Shown in pieces: positions 1 to 10,089 of a DNA stretch of 64,000 bases. Source of the stretch: Anaeramoeba flamelloides (Eukaryota > Metamonada > Anaeramoebidae); NCBI GenBank assembly GCA_027625915.1, contig JANTQA010000023.1, forward strand, positions 9,920,001-9,984,000. The letters are read 5' to 3'. The first letter of the stretch is position 1, and the number at the start of each line of letters is the position of its first letter. A program made the translations under genes and the position numbers. The notes beneath the pieces were generated by a model. That model was not told the DNA's origin. It did not search any database and saw only the letters and a program-made list of their open reading frames with translations.

Positions 1-900
1 TGTAATTCATTTTAAAATGAATACATTTCCAATTAAACAATCATATTTTCAACAATTTTTATTTTTCAAAGAAATAGGGATATTTTTACATGAGACATTT
101 TAATGGAAGAGACCCAAAATTTTTTTTTAATATTTTATTTTTTTTAAAATTGATAGTTTGTTCAGATATTTCTTTTATGTTAATCAACTCTAATCTGAAG
201 TTTATTGTTATTATTTCTAAACAATCGTGGTTGGGTTGGTCCTCAAATTAAAGGCGAATTTTTCATTTTTAGCTGGATCACGTTAGATGAAAGCGAGTTT
301 ATAATCCATTTTTTCAATGTATAACGTCAAAGAGATTAAATATTGAGATTTTCCAAAATATAAAAAAATGTAAATTTTTATTTTTTATACTTTTTACCTT
401 TTCCAAATTTCTCTTTTTAAGTTGTTTGGGTTCCTCCTCTTTTTGTTTTTTTAGGTGCTTGGAGAGGTTCAAGGAATAAAAAATCATTATAAGAATTGGT
501 GGACTTGGTCATGACTAACCTAACCAAACTTGTTAATGATCAGATCTAAAATGAATTGAGCTGGACTTATGCAACTGTAGAGAACTGAATCCAACGAATG
601 CTATCTGAAGCCAACCAAAGTGAACCGAATTGGACTTTCCGTACAATCTGTCGAGTCGTTACCTGGACTGGGTTTTTGCTGTCGAGTCGGTATCTTGTAC
701 TGGGATTTTGCGAAAACAAGATTTGGGAAACTTGCAAAAAAAAAAATAAAAAAAAAAGCAACTCAATTCTGTAAAACTAAATCTTATTCTTAAAACCTTA
801 GCACTTTATAGAATCAAACCATCTATAAAGTTTCTAAAAAACTTAATAAAGTAACCTATTTCATTTGATCTATAGTTGTTCAAATATTTAGATCTCTTTA
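1..900. other. Non-coding AT-rich stretch with a two-unit tandem repeat
   Basis: No gene is recognised here. The part from about 500 to 730 is less AT-rich than its surroundings. It contains two imperfect ~31-bp units in tandem (648-678 and 679-710), each beginning CTGTCGAGTCG and ending in a TGGG..TTTTG motif. The 64-residue minus-strand frame over it (567-761) resembles no family I know and starts in a T-rich run, so I do not call it coding. Confidence 0.45.
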
Positions 901-904
901 TTAA

Positions 905-1145
905 AACAAATTGAAAATATTGATCATTTTTTATGGGTCTATCCTTCCTATGAAAAAGATAGATTAATATTTCATAACAAATTAAAAAAAAAAAAAATCT
1001 TAATGAATTAATTTAAAACAAACAGTTTGAAACTATTTTCATTAAATAATAATCGTGAAATCTATGATTTTACGCTTAAATTTCTTTTTGGGAATTTAAG
1101 TAAAAGGGCATCCAGAGTGTAATTTACACTTCTTCAACAATAAAA
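905..1145 (+). mobile_element. LINE 3'-end fragment (zinc-knuckle tail and 3' UTR)
   Basis: A frame at about 915-990 reads NIDHFLWVYPSYEKDRLIF, which is nearly the same as the C-terminal zinc-knuckle region of the LINE fragment at 3.0-3.15 kb. The cysteine after HFLWV is replaced by Tyr. It is followed by the shared 3' UTR: a stem-loop around TTAAATTTC/GAATTTAAG, the block AGAGTGTAATTTACAC and an A-rich tail. This is a 5'-truncated non-LTR retrotransposon copy, the usual product of incomplete target-primed reverse transcription. There is no coding capacity beyond the tail. Confidence 0.6.
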
Positions 1146-1554
1146 AAAAAAAAATGGAAATTTTTCTGACTCATTTTTAGAATTCAAGGTATTTAAATTT
1201 TTGGAATCGAGTTTATAATAAAAAGACGAGATTCTTTTCCAGAAAAAAACTATTTTATAAATTTGTTTTTTGGAATTTTGGATCAAATTGAATTTGTATT
1301 TTTAATTTTTCAGTGCAGAAAGTATACATAATTTAAAAAAAATGAGAAATAAAATTTATTAATATTAGGTATTACATAAAAAGTAGGAGATTTTGTGATA
1401 TTTCAAATAATATTCTCTTTGGAATTATTCCTATTGATAAATTGGCAATATAAAATTGAAAAGGATACTAACACCCATTTGATTCAATACGTGGTGGGTA
1501 TATTTCATATTTTTTTCATTGAAATATTTCCAAAAAATAAGTAAAAAAAATAGC

Positions 1555-3297
1555 TTTTAACGAATTTAATCGTTAATCTGAAAAGGGTAAAAGAAACTTA
1601 TAAAAAATCTAAACTATTATTAAATAACATTTTACTAACAAACAATTTAAAAAATAGATTATTTAAATCTTTTATATTAAGTCATTTAACATACGGATTA
1701 GAAATATATAATTATAAAATAGCAACACTAAACAATTTAAATTCTTTGGTTAATACATGTATTACTGAAATACATAAAATAAATAGAAATACATCAATTC
1801 TTATTTATAAAACAGAATTTAAATTCGTAAATTTGGTAATATCAATTAATAAATAGAAATTCAAAAATAAATTAAAAAATCTATCTCTTCCTTATCTAGA
1901 AAAATCAATAAAATTTAATCAAAGAATAAAAAATAAAAGTAATTGGAATTACAAGAGTTTCAGGCTTCATAAAAAAGAAATTTATAACTATAATTATAAT
2001 GATTTGTTGAATTCTACAAGTTGGAAATGTCCTTAGTTTTTTTTTTAATTTAAGAAATAAAAAAAAAATTGAGAAATTTTCAGTTTCATTTCAAAAATCA
2101 AAAAAAAAAAACCTAGGAAACTTTTCTATTAGGTTTTCTTGAGTTATTTGTTTATTTAGAAAATCAATAGATTTTCGTTATGTTTTTTTTAATTTTTGGA
2201 ATAAACAGAAAATTTTAATAAATTTTCGGTTTATTTCAAAAAGTAAAAAAAACATAGAACACTTTACAAATTAAAAAGAAACTTCAAGAAAACCTAGGCA
2301 CTCTACGGCACTTGGACGACACTTTTCGTTCGGTTTTCCAAAATTCAAAAAATTGAGTCAAATCAAATATTTTACTCAATTCTTTTGAATTATGGAAAAC
2401 CGCCGTTAGCTTTTCTTGAGTTGTCTGATTATTTGGAAAATCGATAGATTATCGTTAGGTTTTTTTGAGTTTTCTATTTATTTGGAAAATCAAGAGATTT
2501 TTGTTTAGGTTTTTTTTATTTTTTGAAATAAACCGAAAATTTATTAAAAATTTCTGTTTATTTCAAAAAGTAAAAAAAATCTAGAACACTTCATAAATAA
2601 AATAGAAAACCTTAAAAAAAACCTAGAAGACTTAACAAATAAAATAGAAAGCCTCAAAAAAACGTAGAACACTTTTCAGAATAAAACAGAAAACCTCAAG
2701 AAAACCACCGTAAGGTTTTTTTTTATTTTAGAAATTAATTAAAAACCGCCGTTAGGTTTTCCAAAATTTAAAAGAATCGAGTTAAATCTTTGATTTTACT
2801 CTATTCTTTTGAATTCTGGAAAACCTAGGCACTTGACGGCACTCTACGGCACTGTACGACACTCCAAACAAATATTTCGCAATAATTAAAAACTAAAAAA
2901 ATTATTTATTAATCAAGAATATTGAAGTTATCCATCAAGCTCAGCAATTCTAAAATTCAGAACATTTACCAACTGCTTAAACCGATATTATTATGTAATA
3001 AATAAAAATTCAAACATATTTTGTCCTTTATGTTTAAAATATGAACAGAAGGAAATAATGAAAAATATTGATCATTTTTTATGGGTATGCTCTTCCTATG
3101 AAAAAGATAGATTGATTTTTCTGAATAAATTAAAAGAATTAAATTTTAAGGAAAAATATTTTAAATTATGATAGCTTAAAAATATTTTAGTCGATTAATA
3201 ATCGTTGAATCTATGATTTTGTGCTTAAATTTCTGAAAGGGGATTTAAGTAAAAGGGTACTTAGAGTGTAATTTATACTTTCTCCACAATAAAAAAT
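1555..3297 (+). mobile_element. Degenerate non-LTR (LINE) retrotransposon, 3' third, interrupted
   Basis: From about 1555 to 2027 one frame reads through TYKKSKLLLNNILL and KSFILSHLTYGLEIYN, a typical LINE segment just after the reverse-transcriptase catalytic part (compare the common LTYGxExW-like motif). It has one internal stop (NK*KF near 1856) and ends at SWKC. The C-terminal part resumes at about 2930: AILKFRTFTNCLNRYYY, then CPLC...HFLWVC, a C-x2-C-x(n)-H-x4-C zinc knuckle, ending at a TGA near 3170. A 3' UTR shared with copies at 905-1145 and 35.2 kb follows, with an A-rich tail. The two halves are separated by an ~840-bp foreign repeat (2028-2864). The catalytic RT domain and endonuclease are absent, so this is a dead fragment. 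Clade was not determined. Confidence 0.7.
2028..2864. repeat. Composite hairpin repeat with 10-bp iterons, inserted in the LINE
   Basis: This block consists of alternating palindromic modules. Module 1 is an AT hairpin with arms like TTTTTGAAATAAACCGAAAA and its complement (2028-2115, 2175-2260, 2505-2580). Module 2 is a ~70-bp hairpin with arms around CCAAAATTCAAAAGAAT, a central ATTTTACT and the complement (2335-2400, 2755-2825). Between them lie CCGCCGTTAGG and CCTAGG motifs, and two short arrays of a 10-bp unit close to GGCACTNTAC (2296-2330 and 2828-2862). It has no coding frame. Related modules occur at 19.72-19.83 kb and 43.9-44.08 kb. It splits the LINE frame at a clean point, so it appears to be a later insertion. 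Confidence 0.6.
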
Positions 3298-3299
3298 AA

Positions 3300-4380
3300 A
3301 AATTAAAAAAAAAAAATAGCTTTTTTTTTACAAAACAATACACTACAAAATTTAATAAAAAATTGACAATAAGGGAAGGATACCAACGACTTTTTTTTTA
3401 AACAATATAATACCGTTATAAGTTTTTACTTCTCTTCAAAATTTTATCAAAATTGCCTCTTTTTTAGAGAAAATGAAATAACCACCAATTTTCAAACCTA
3501 AAAAATATCAGATAAAATAGAGAGAAATTTTCATATTTTTTATTTATATAATATAATACAAAAAAATAAATTGAATTATTTTTCAAGAATCAATAAATGA
3601 TCGTTAATATTTTTCTATATTTAAATTGTCTTATGAGGATTGAGTTTAAGAAAGAAATTTATAATAATATATTTAACCAGCTTTTATTGAAATAGCTTTG
3701 ATCCAAAAAATCTGTTTATTGAATTTTGTTGACTGTTTTAAAGATCCTTTCGAAAAATTTTTGGTCACACTATTTGAAAATGTCTGTAAATCCAAAAGAC
3801 ATTTAAAAAAGATTTTGTTTATGAGCTAATCGGTGAAAATTAAGGTTTATGATCAATGAAGAATGAAAAAATTCAATTTTTTTAAATTTTATTTACTGTC
3901 TTTTGTAACCGTTTATTCCAAGCCTTTTAGCTTTAAAAGAAATGGTTCTTGACCTTTAAACAATATATTTTGTTTTAGGAAGGAACGATGTTTTATTAAT
4001 TTTGGAGTTAGACAACAAAAATTACGAAAAAAAAAATAGCAATCGATTATTTTCTAGAGATCAAAGTGATAGTGAAGAAAGTTTTCTAATCAAAAGAAAA
4101 ATTTTAAGGATTGTTAAATTGGTGTAATTGTGGTTCTTTTTTTACAAAACATTGTTGGGATTTTTAAAATTGAAATAAAACAAAAAAAAATGAAAAAAAA
4201 AATAAAAATGTACCAGTTTCTTTCTATTTTTTAAAAAAACAAATAGATCTTTTATTATTTTAATTGTGTTGTTATTATAAAGTTTAGGATTAAAGTTAGT
4301 GACTCAAAGAGTGATTTTTGTAACTTTAAAAAATTTTAAATATGTTTCTATTTTGTTTAGAGTTCAAAAAAAAAATTGAA
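3300..4380. other. AT-rich intergenic DNA
   Basis: No ORF, RNA gene or clear repeat boundary is seen here. It holds poly-A/T tracts and lies downstream (3') of the eL38 gene, which reads leftward and stops at 4381. Confidence 0.4.
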
Positions 4381-4703
4381 TTATTTTTTGAAAAGTGGTC
4401 CTCTTTTTTCAAGTTCGATTGGAAGACCATCTTGTAATTTTTTAGCTTTGTCTTCATCATAAATTTTGAAGGTGTAAAGGTATTTGCTTCCTCTAAGTTT
4501 GAATTTTCTACCATTTTCTCCAAGCTTTTTGACAACAACATCTTTAAAAAAAAAAAAGGATCAAAAAGAAAAAAAAGTAAAATGAAAAAAGTAAAAAAAA
4601 GAAAAAGAAATAAAAAAAAAAACAAAAGGAAAGTTAAATTACATTTCATGTCTTCTTTTTTGCTAAGTTTCATGAATTCTTTGATGTGTTTAACTTCTTT
4701 TGG
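4381..4703 (-). CDS. RPL38: 60S ribosomal protein eL38 (RPL38), spliced
   Basis: This is the small structural protein of the large ribosomal subunit. It is read on the minus strand as exon 4703-4643 and exon 4541-4381, separated by a 101-nt intron (donor GTAATT at 4642, acceptor AAAG before 4541). The joined product reads PKEVKHIKEFMKLSKKEDMK, a junction residue, VVVKKLGENGRKFK, then GSKYLYTFKIYDEDKAKKLQ and ends GPLFKK. This follows eL38 along its whole length (PRKIEEIKDF.., VKFKVRCSRYLYTL.., KEKAEKLKQSLP). The exons start at Pro2; the initiator Met must lie on a tiny upstream exon before the acceptor at 4704 (CTTAG). The nearest candidate is ATG at 4791-4789, directly followed by GTTTGA, a poor donor. 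With that Met the protein is 74 residues; the family is usually about 70. It is invisible as a single ORF. Family assignment is secure, exon 1 is not. Confidence 0.88.
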
Positions 4704-4791
4704 CTAAGGTGAAAATTAAAATAAATCAAAAACAAAAGTAAGAGTTTTGATTTGAAGATGACGTTTAAAACAAAAAGAAAATTCAAACCAT

Positions 4792-6980
4792 ATTTTAGGA
4801 ATTATTAATCGAAAGGATCTTTTTAGAAAAAATGATTTCTCATAAACAACAATAAAAAGATGCTTTGGTAAAAAGTGTTTTTTGTGTATTTGATTCAAAG
4901 TTTGATTTTATCATCAATAAACCTTTTAATAGAAGGAAGTAACAAAAGTTTAAGGTCAAAGTTGCAAGGTGAAAACTGTGAAATTGTTGATAAAAAAACT
5001 CTTGAAAGACTCCCCAAATCTCAGTTGCATTTATCCACTCAGAATTTCTTTTAAAAATAAAATGAAATTTTCAACAATTATTTGTAAATTCAATTAATGA
5101 TGGTATCAATAATTGATTTCAATATTTCATTATTTCCATTTATAATCTATAAACACAAAAGAATTCCCCAAGTTGTTTTAAATATTTTTAACAGTTACTT
5201 TGAGTAGTTTGAAATGTTTTCAAATTTGAACTTATAGTTGACTTTAAATCCATAAAAGTTATTTGTTTATAAATTTTCCTTCAAAAATCTATTGAAGAAT
5301 TTTTCTTTTTTTATTCATTTCTACAGTGATCAAAATAATGCCTCCCCAACAACTTTAATAAGTGTTTCAAAATAAAAAATCCCTGTTTTTTTCTTCTTGT
5401 TCCAATACAAATCTAACCTAGATACCCAGTATTATACATAAGTTCAAATCAATTTTGATGGTAAAATCCTTTAGGTTTTAAGTAAATTTTAAATTAGGAA
5501 TATAATTATAACAATTTTTGGTAATTTTCTCAATTTTTTTGAAATTTTATGTTGTTTTTTTACTGGTATAAATTGTTCTGAAAAATTAACTCTATTTTTG
5601 GAGATAAAATTTTAAAAATTTTTATTCCATTTGTTAAATTGTTTTTTAAATAAGAGAAATTTAAGTAATCAATACCATGTTTAATTAGGTTTTATTGTAA
5701 TTGTTTTTTTTTTGATAGATCAATGTGTAGGTCATCTATAAGGAAAAAAAAGACTTTTTATGTTTTAACATGGATTAAACTTTTCTGCACCCATTATTTG
5801 AATAACAAAATTTTTACTTTGAAATTAGAAAGATTTTTATCAATTAATTCAGAACGAAAATTCTTTTTGGGGTTGAAGGTAAAATACGATAAGAAAATAA
5901 ACATCCTTCAGGAAGTAAAATCAGTCCTTAATTTCATGATTTTTATTTGAAAAAAGAAATTTGAATATAATCTTTGGATGTATGTGACGAATTTGAAATG
6001 AAGAATTGAAAACTATGATCAATTTCTTACCGAAATGTAGTGTTTGTTAAAATTAGTTGAAAAATTAATTGAAAAAATTTAAATTTCCCTTCCTAAAAAA
6101 ATTATATCAAATATTAAACAAATTTTTATTTTATAAATTCTCAGTAACGAATCAGTTCTCCTCTTTTTTATCAGATTATGTCTGGTAATTTTCCCTTATT
6201 TATTTATTTTTTTTGAGAGAAATAATTGTTTTTATATTATGTGTAATGAGTTATTTTTTAAATTACCAAGTTCATCCAGAATTAAAAAGAAGAAAAAATA
6301 AATAAATAAATACAATTTTTTGTTTATAATTAACTTTGTTAAAAGTACGATTCAATAAAAAAGGAGAGATAGTCTAAAATATTGTAAATGAAAATAATAT
6401 TTGTTTTTATACATATTAAGAATCTTTTAGAGTCTTATATATTTTTAAAATTAATAAAAAGTATTTATCTAAAATTTATGAAATGTATTGATAAATTTAT
6501 TATTTATATATTTATTTTTATTTTTATTATGAAATAAGGTTCATATGTGGATTTAAATTCAATTTCCACAAATTATGAACAATTTTTTGAAGTGACTGTT
6601 CATATTATTGTGCAAGTTTTAATTATTTATGGAGAATAAAGTATCAAAAAGGTTATTGTTTTCAAGCATTTAATTATATTTCTCAACCTTCATTTCAGTT
6701 ATTTTATTCATCATCAACACTTATGTCTTCTTATAAACCTGGTAAAATGAAAAAAATGGGTTTCAATATTTTATACTTGTTATATATCTAATTATTTTCA
6801 GAAAATTTCTAAAAAATATTTTTTTACTATCATTATATATAAAATGTCTAATCTTCTTAAAATAATATGTTCAGAAATGTTTAGTCCAGTTTTCAAATTA
6901 CAAAGGTTGGGTTTTTTTTAACATGCTTTACATTAATGACCAAAGAAAATGACCATAAAAAATAATTGAATAATGTTCGT
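4792..6980. other. Intergenic DNA, no recognised gene
   Basis: This stretch presumably contains the promoter and 5' UTR of the leftward eL38 gene near its left end. A 75-residue plus-strand frame at 5723-5950 (MCRSSIRKKKTFYVLTW..) has no recognisable domain and is probably chance. Otherwise it is low-complexity AT-rich sequence. Confidence 0.4.
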
Positions 6981-6983
6981 GAT

Positions 6984-7785
6984 TCCTAAAAGGATTAGTG
7001 TTACGCGCGGAGAAGTCTATAATTAAAGTATTTTGTAGTTATTGGATGAAATCACCATAGTTTATTAATGGGACAAATGTGTCTAAAAATTCGATTCGCA
7101 AATCATTATTATTTTTTGATCCTTATCAATTCACAATTTTGCTTGTATAATTAAAAAAAAAATTCAAAGAATTACAGGGAAAAAATCTGCATTTCTCTTC
7201 AATTTAATGGTTGAACCATCACTTTTAAGACTTTTCAAGTTGCAAAATATCTTGCTTTAAATTTATCTTGAAATATAGATTAGTGGCTTAAAAAATCAAA
7301 TTTTTTTTAAAAATAATAAATTAATTGAATATATTTTATTTTGGTAGATAATTTTCTACACAATTAGAAATTAGTTGATGATACAACTCGTTTTATCAAA
7401 AGCAAACAAAAATAAAGATTCTTTTTAATTTTTTATTTTGATGATTATTGAATAAATCTTTGAAAATTAAAAATTGAAAAAATAGTTACTTTTGGAATTT
7501 CTAAATATGAATTATTAAATATTGGAATACTATTATATGTGTTTCTAATTATTTAGATTTGGAAAAGGTATTAATAAAAAAAATAATAAAAAATGACAAT
7601 TGATAATAGTGACATCTTGGCAAAAAATATAATTTTTTATTTTTCAATAAGATTTATAATAGATTTTTTAGCGTCACAGAATCAGAAAAGTCACAGAAAC
7701 CTTTTAAAAAACGTGACACCAATATCATTTACACACAATTACAACATAATTTTATTATAGAAGATTCTATAGGAAGGATAAACCA
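6984..7785. mobile_element. Non-autonomous DNA transposon, family A, copy 1
   Basis: The left end (about 6990-7050) carries GAAGTCTATAATTAAAG followed by a TATTTTGTAGTTATTGGATG-like block. The right end (about 7695-7785) carries the inverted counterpart (GACACCAATATCATTTACAC, then ATAATTTTATTATAGAAG). The same inverted termini bound the elements at 17.8-18.6 kb and 53.5-54.9 kb. There is no intact ORF inside. The exact outer boundary and target duplication could not be fixed. Confidence 0.55.
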
Positions 7786-7923
7786 TTAAAATACGTTCAT
7801 TAAGAGTTGTCTCAACGAAATTTCAAATGTGAAACTTTTTCTCAAAAAAAAAAAGAGATAATTTTCTAGAACAATTTATCAGTAAAAAAAAACAATAAAA
7901 TTACAAAAAAAATGAGAAAATTA

Positions 7924-8118
7924 CAGTCAGTTCCAGTCTTAAGGCACAAACTTCAATGAAATTTAATACACAATAAAAACCTCAAATTAAGGCACAAAAT
8001 TCAAATTCTAGTAAAATAATTTATATATAAAAAAATTTCAAATTTTGTACCTTAATTTGAGGTTTTTTTGTGTCTGAAATTTCGTTGAAAGTTTTTACCT
8101 AAAATTTAAAACTGAATG
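7924..8118. mobile_element. TA-inserted MITE, CAGTCAGTT family, copy 1
   Basis: This is a 195-bp palindromic element beginning CAGTCAGTTCCAG and ending AAACTGAATG, flanked by TA on both sides (7922-7923, 8119-8120). The subterminal GGCACAAACTTCAATGAAAT and CTCAAATTAAGGCACAAAAT blocks are repeated in inverted order in the right half, so most of the element can fold into one long hairpin. TA duplication and CAGT..ACTG termini fit a Tc1/mariner-type MITE. Four further copies occur in the window. Confidence 0.82.
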
Positions 8119-8119
8119 T

Positions 8120-9265
8120 ACATAAAATAGTTCAATAAATTATCATCGAAAGAAATGGGAAATATTTTTCAACAAAAAACAATTTTAATACTTGATACCA
8201 ATATGAAGCCAATTTAATCAATTAATATATTTTAATAAAAATTGAAAAACTGAGATTATTATTTACTTTTGAGAAAAACAACAATACTTAATTTTGATAT
8301 TCAATGAGTAAGTACATTTATAATCAAAAAATAAAAAAAATTAAACAAATTCAATTCCTAATTAAAAAGTAACACCAAATCTCAACTTTGTTTACCTTTA
8401 AATTTTGATTTGAATATGGGTACACTTTTGGTTATTGAATCAAACGTTACATTGCAATACAAATAAGAACAATAATAATAAAAAGCATGTATTTTATTTT
8501 ATAACACAATTTTTAGATTTTGGGTGAAGATTTTTTTGATTAATATAACAGCAAATGTGTACCATTAGTAATTTATTCAAAATTCTTGATAATATCAAGT
8601 GAAAACTCCATAATGATGAAATATGGTGAATTGGTTACTATTGAAATCATTAAAATTTTATTACCTTCTAAAGTTAATCACCATTATAGATTCAAACTTG
8701 GTAGATCACAATTTTTTTTTTTGAAAAAAAGTATTTTGAAAACGCAATCAAAACAAATTGAAAAAAATACTTTTAAAAACGTTTAAAATTTTCGAATACA
8801 GTCATTTTATTATTTTTAATTTAAATGAAAAATGGATAAACTGGTTGGTTGTTTTTTTTTTTTTTTTTTTTTTATTAATTGTTAGGTCTGTGCCTATATT
8901 TGAACAATAGTTTACATTTTAGTATTATAAACAAAATATAATTTGATTTAAAATGATGATTAAGGCAATAGTCAAATTTTGACTATTTTTAATTTAATTC
9001 TTCACTTTAAAAAAAAAAGAAGAAGAAAATTTATATTGTTAAAATATTTTGATTTTAAAAATAAATTTAACTCCATAAATCCACGTCGAAGAATAAGAAG
9101 GATACTTCTTATAGAATTTTTTCCATTAAAAATATATAATCTTTACATTTAAAATATATAATCTTTAGAAAAGAAATGTTAGATGACAAGAAAAAATTTA
9201 TGAAAAAAGTAAATCAATATTAAAATATTTTACATTCTTAAAAAGTGTATTATTTTCTTTTCATA
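8120..9265. other. Intergenic DNA downstream of the Gln-rich gene
   Basis: No gene is recognised. There is a poly-T run of over 20 bases near 8851-8872. The small plus-strand frame 8586-8786 has no similarity I can name. A lone ACAGTCATTTTATT at about 8800 looks like the tip of a CAGT-family MITE without a partner end. Confidence 0.4.
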
Positions 9266-10021
9266 TTAATCATTAAACCATTTATCTGTTAAATTTGGGA
9301 TAAATTTTGGTTCAATTTGATTTAAATTGTCTTGGTCATCGTCTGGCTCATGCACAGTTTGTTGGAATTTTAGTTGTTGCTGCTGCTGATGATGATGATG
9401 GTGTTGCTGCTGTTGTTGTTTGGTTTTATCTCCAACTTCTTCAATTTTTTGTTGTATAATTATCCGTTCTAAAAGATTCTTATCCGATAATTGGTTGTTG
9501 AAATTGTTATTATTTGAATATTGGGAATTGTATTCAAATTGATCTTTTATTTTTTTTAATTGAGGGTTTTGAGACAAGACATTTTGTTGTTTTGACAAAT
9601 TTTGATCTTGTTGTTTTTTTTGTAATTGTTGAAAATGTTGATATTGTTGGAATTGTTGGAATTGTTGATATTGCTGTTGTTGGAATTTTTGTTGTTGCAT
9701 TTGTTGAAACTGTTGAAACTGTAGTTGTTGCTGTTGTAATGATTGGATATTTGTACTCATTCGGCTGATTTGGTTCTCTTTCCATTCTTTCAGAATTTGC
9801 TCCCATGTTTCTGGCATTTGTAAAGTGGGCGAGGTTGAAATCTGGAGATTTAAATTATCAAAGTTTGGCGAACAAGAATTAAACAAACCCTGAGGGGAAA
9901 TTGAGCGTAAAAATGTGTTTGGCGAATTGTTTAAAAAAAAGGGCGATTGTGAGGTCGTTTCAAATTTATGATAATCACCATAATAAAACGATGGTGTTAA
10001 TGAAGATTGCTGGGTTGACAT
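9266..10021 (-). CDS. Gln-rich low-complexity protein, unknown function
   Basis: The frame encodes 251 residues from ATG (MSTQQSSLTPSFYYG) to TAA. The N-terminal ~75 residues are Ser/Pro/Asn/Phe-rich with repeated SP and F-x-NNSP-like motifs. Next comes a short predicted helix, PETWEQILKEWKENQISRM (about 69-87). Residues 94-150 are almost entirely QQ/QF repeats. A second block near 205-218 is QQQQQHHHHHQQQQQ, followed by an acidic tail (EPDDDQDNLNQIEPKF) ending DKWFND. Such proteins are often transcription cofactors or condensate-forming regulators, but no DNA- or RNA-binding domain is visible, so function is open. The two shadow frames over it arise from CAA/CAG repeat translation. The gene appears intronless and stands alone. 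Confidence 0.7.
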   Translation of the reverse strand: MSTQQSSLTPSFYYGDYHKFETTSQSPFFLNNSPNTFLRSISPQGLFNSCSPNFDNLNLQISTSPTLQMPETWEQILKEWKENQISRMSTNIQSLQQQQLQFQQFQQMQQQKFQQQQYQQFQQFQQYQHFQQLQKKQQDQNLSKQQNVLSQNPQLKKIKDQFEYNSQYSNNNNFNNQLSDKNLLERIIIQQKIEEVGDKTKQQQQQHHHHHQQQQQLKFQQTVHEPDDDQDNLNQIEPKFIPNLTDKWFND

Positions 10022-10089
10022 TTTTAGGAGGTTTGGTGTTGGGAATTTTGGGTATGCATGTGATTGTAAAAACGTTCCTTAATAAATAA

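Noticed and set aside
9514-9806. Val/Ile- and Thr-rich frames (84 and 90 residues) over the Gln-rich gene
   Set aside because: They are alternative-frame translations of CAA/CAG-type repeats of the real minus-strand gene and have no independent start context or domain.
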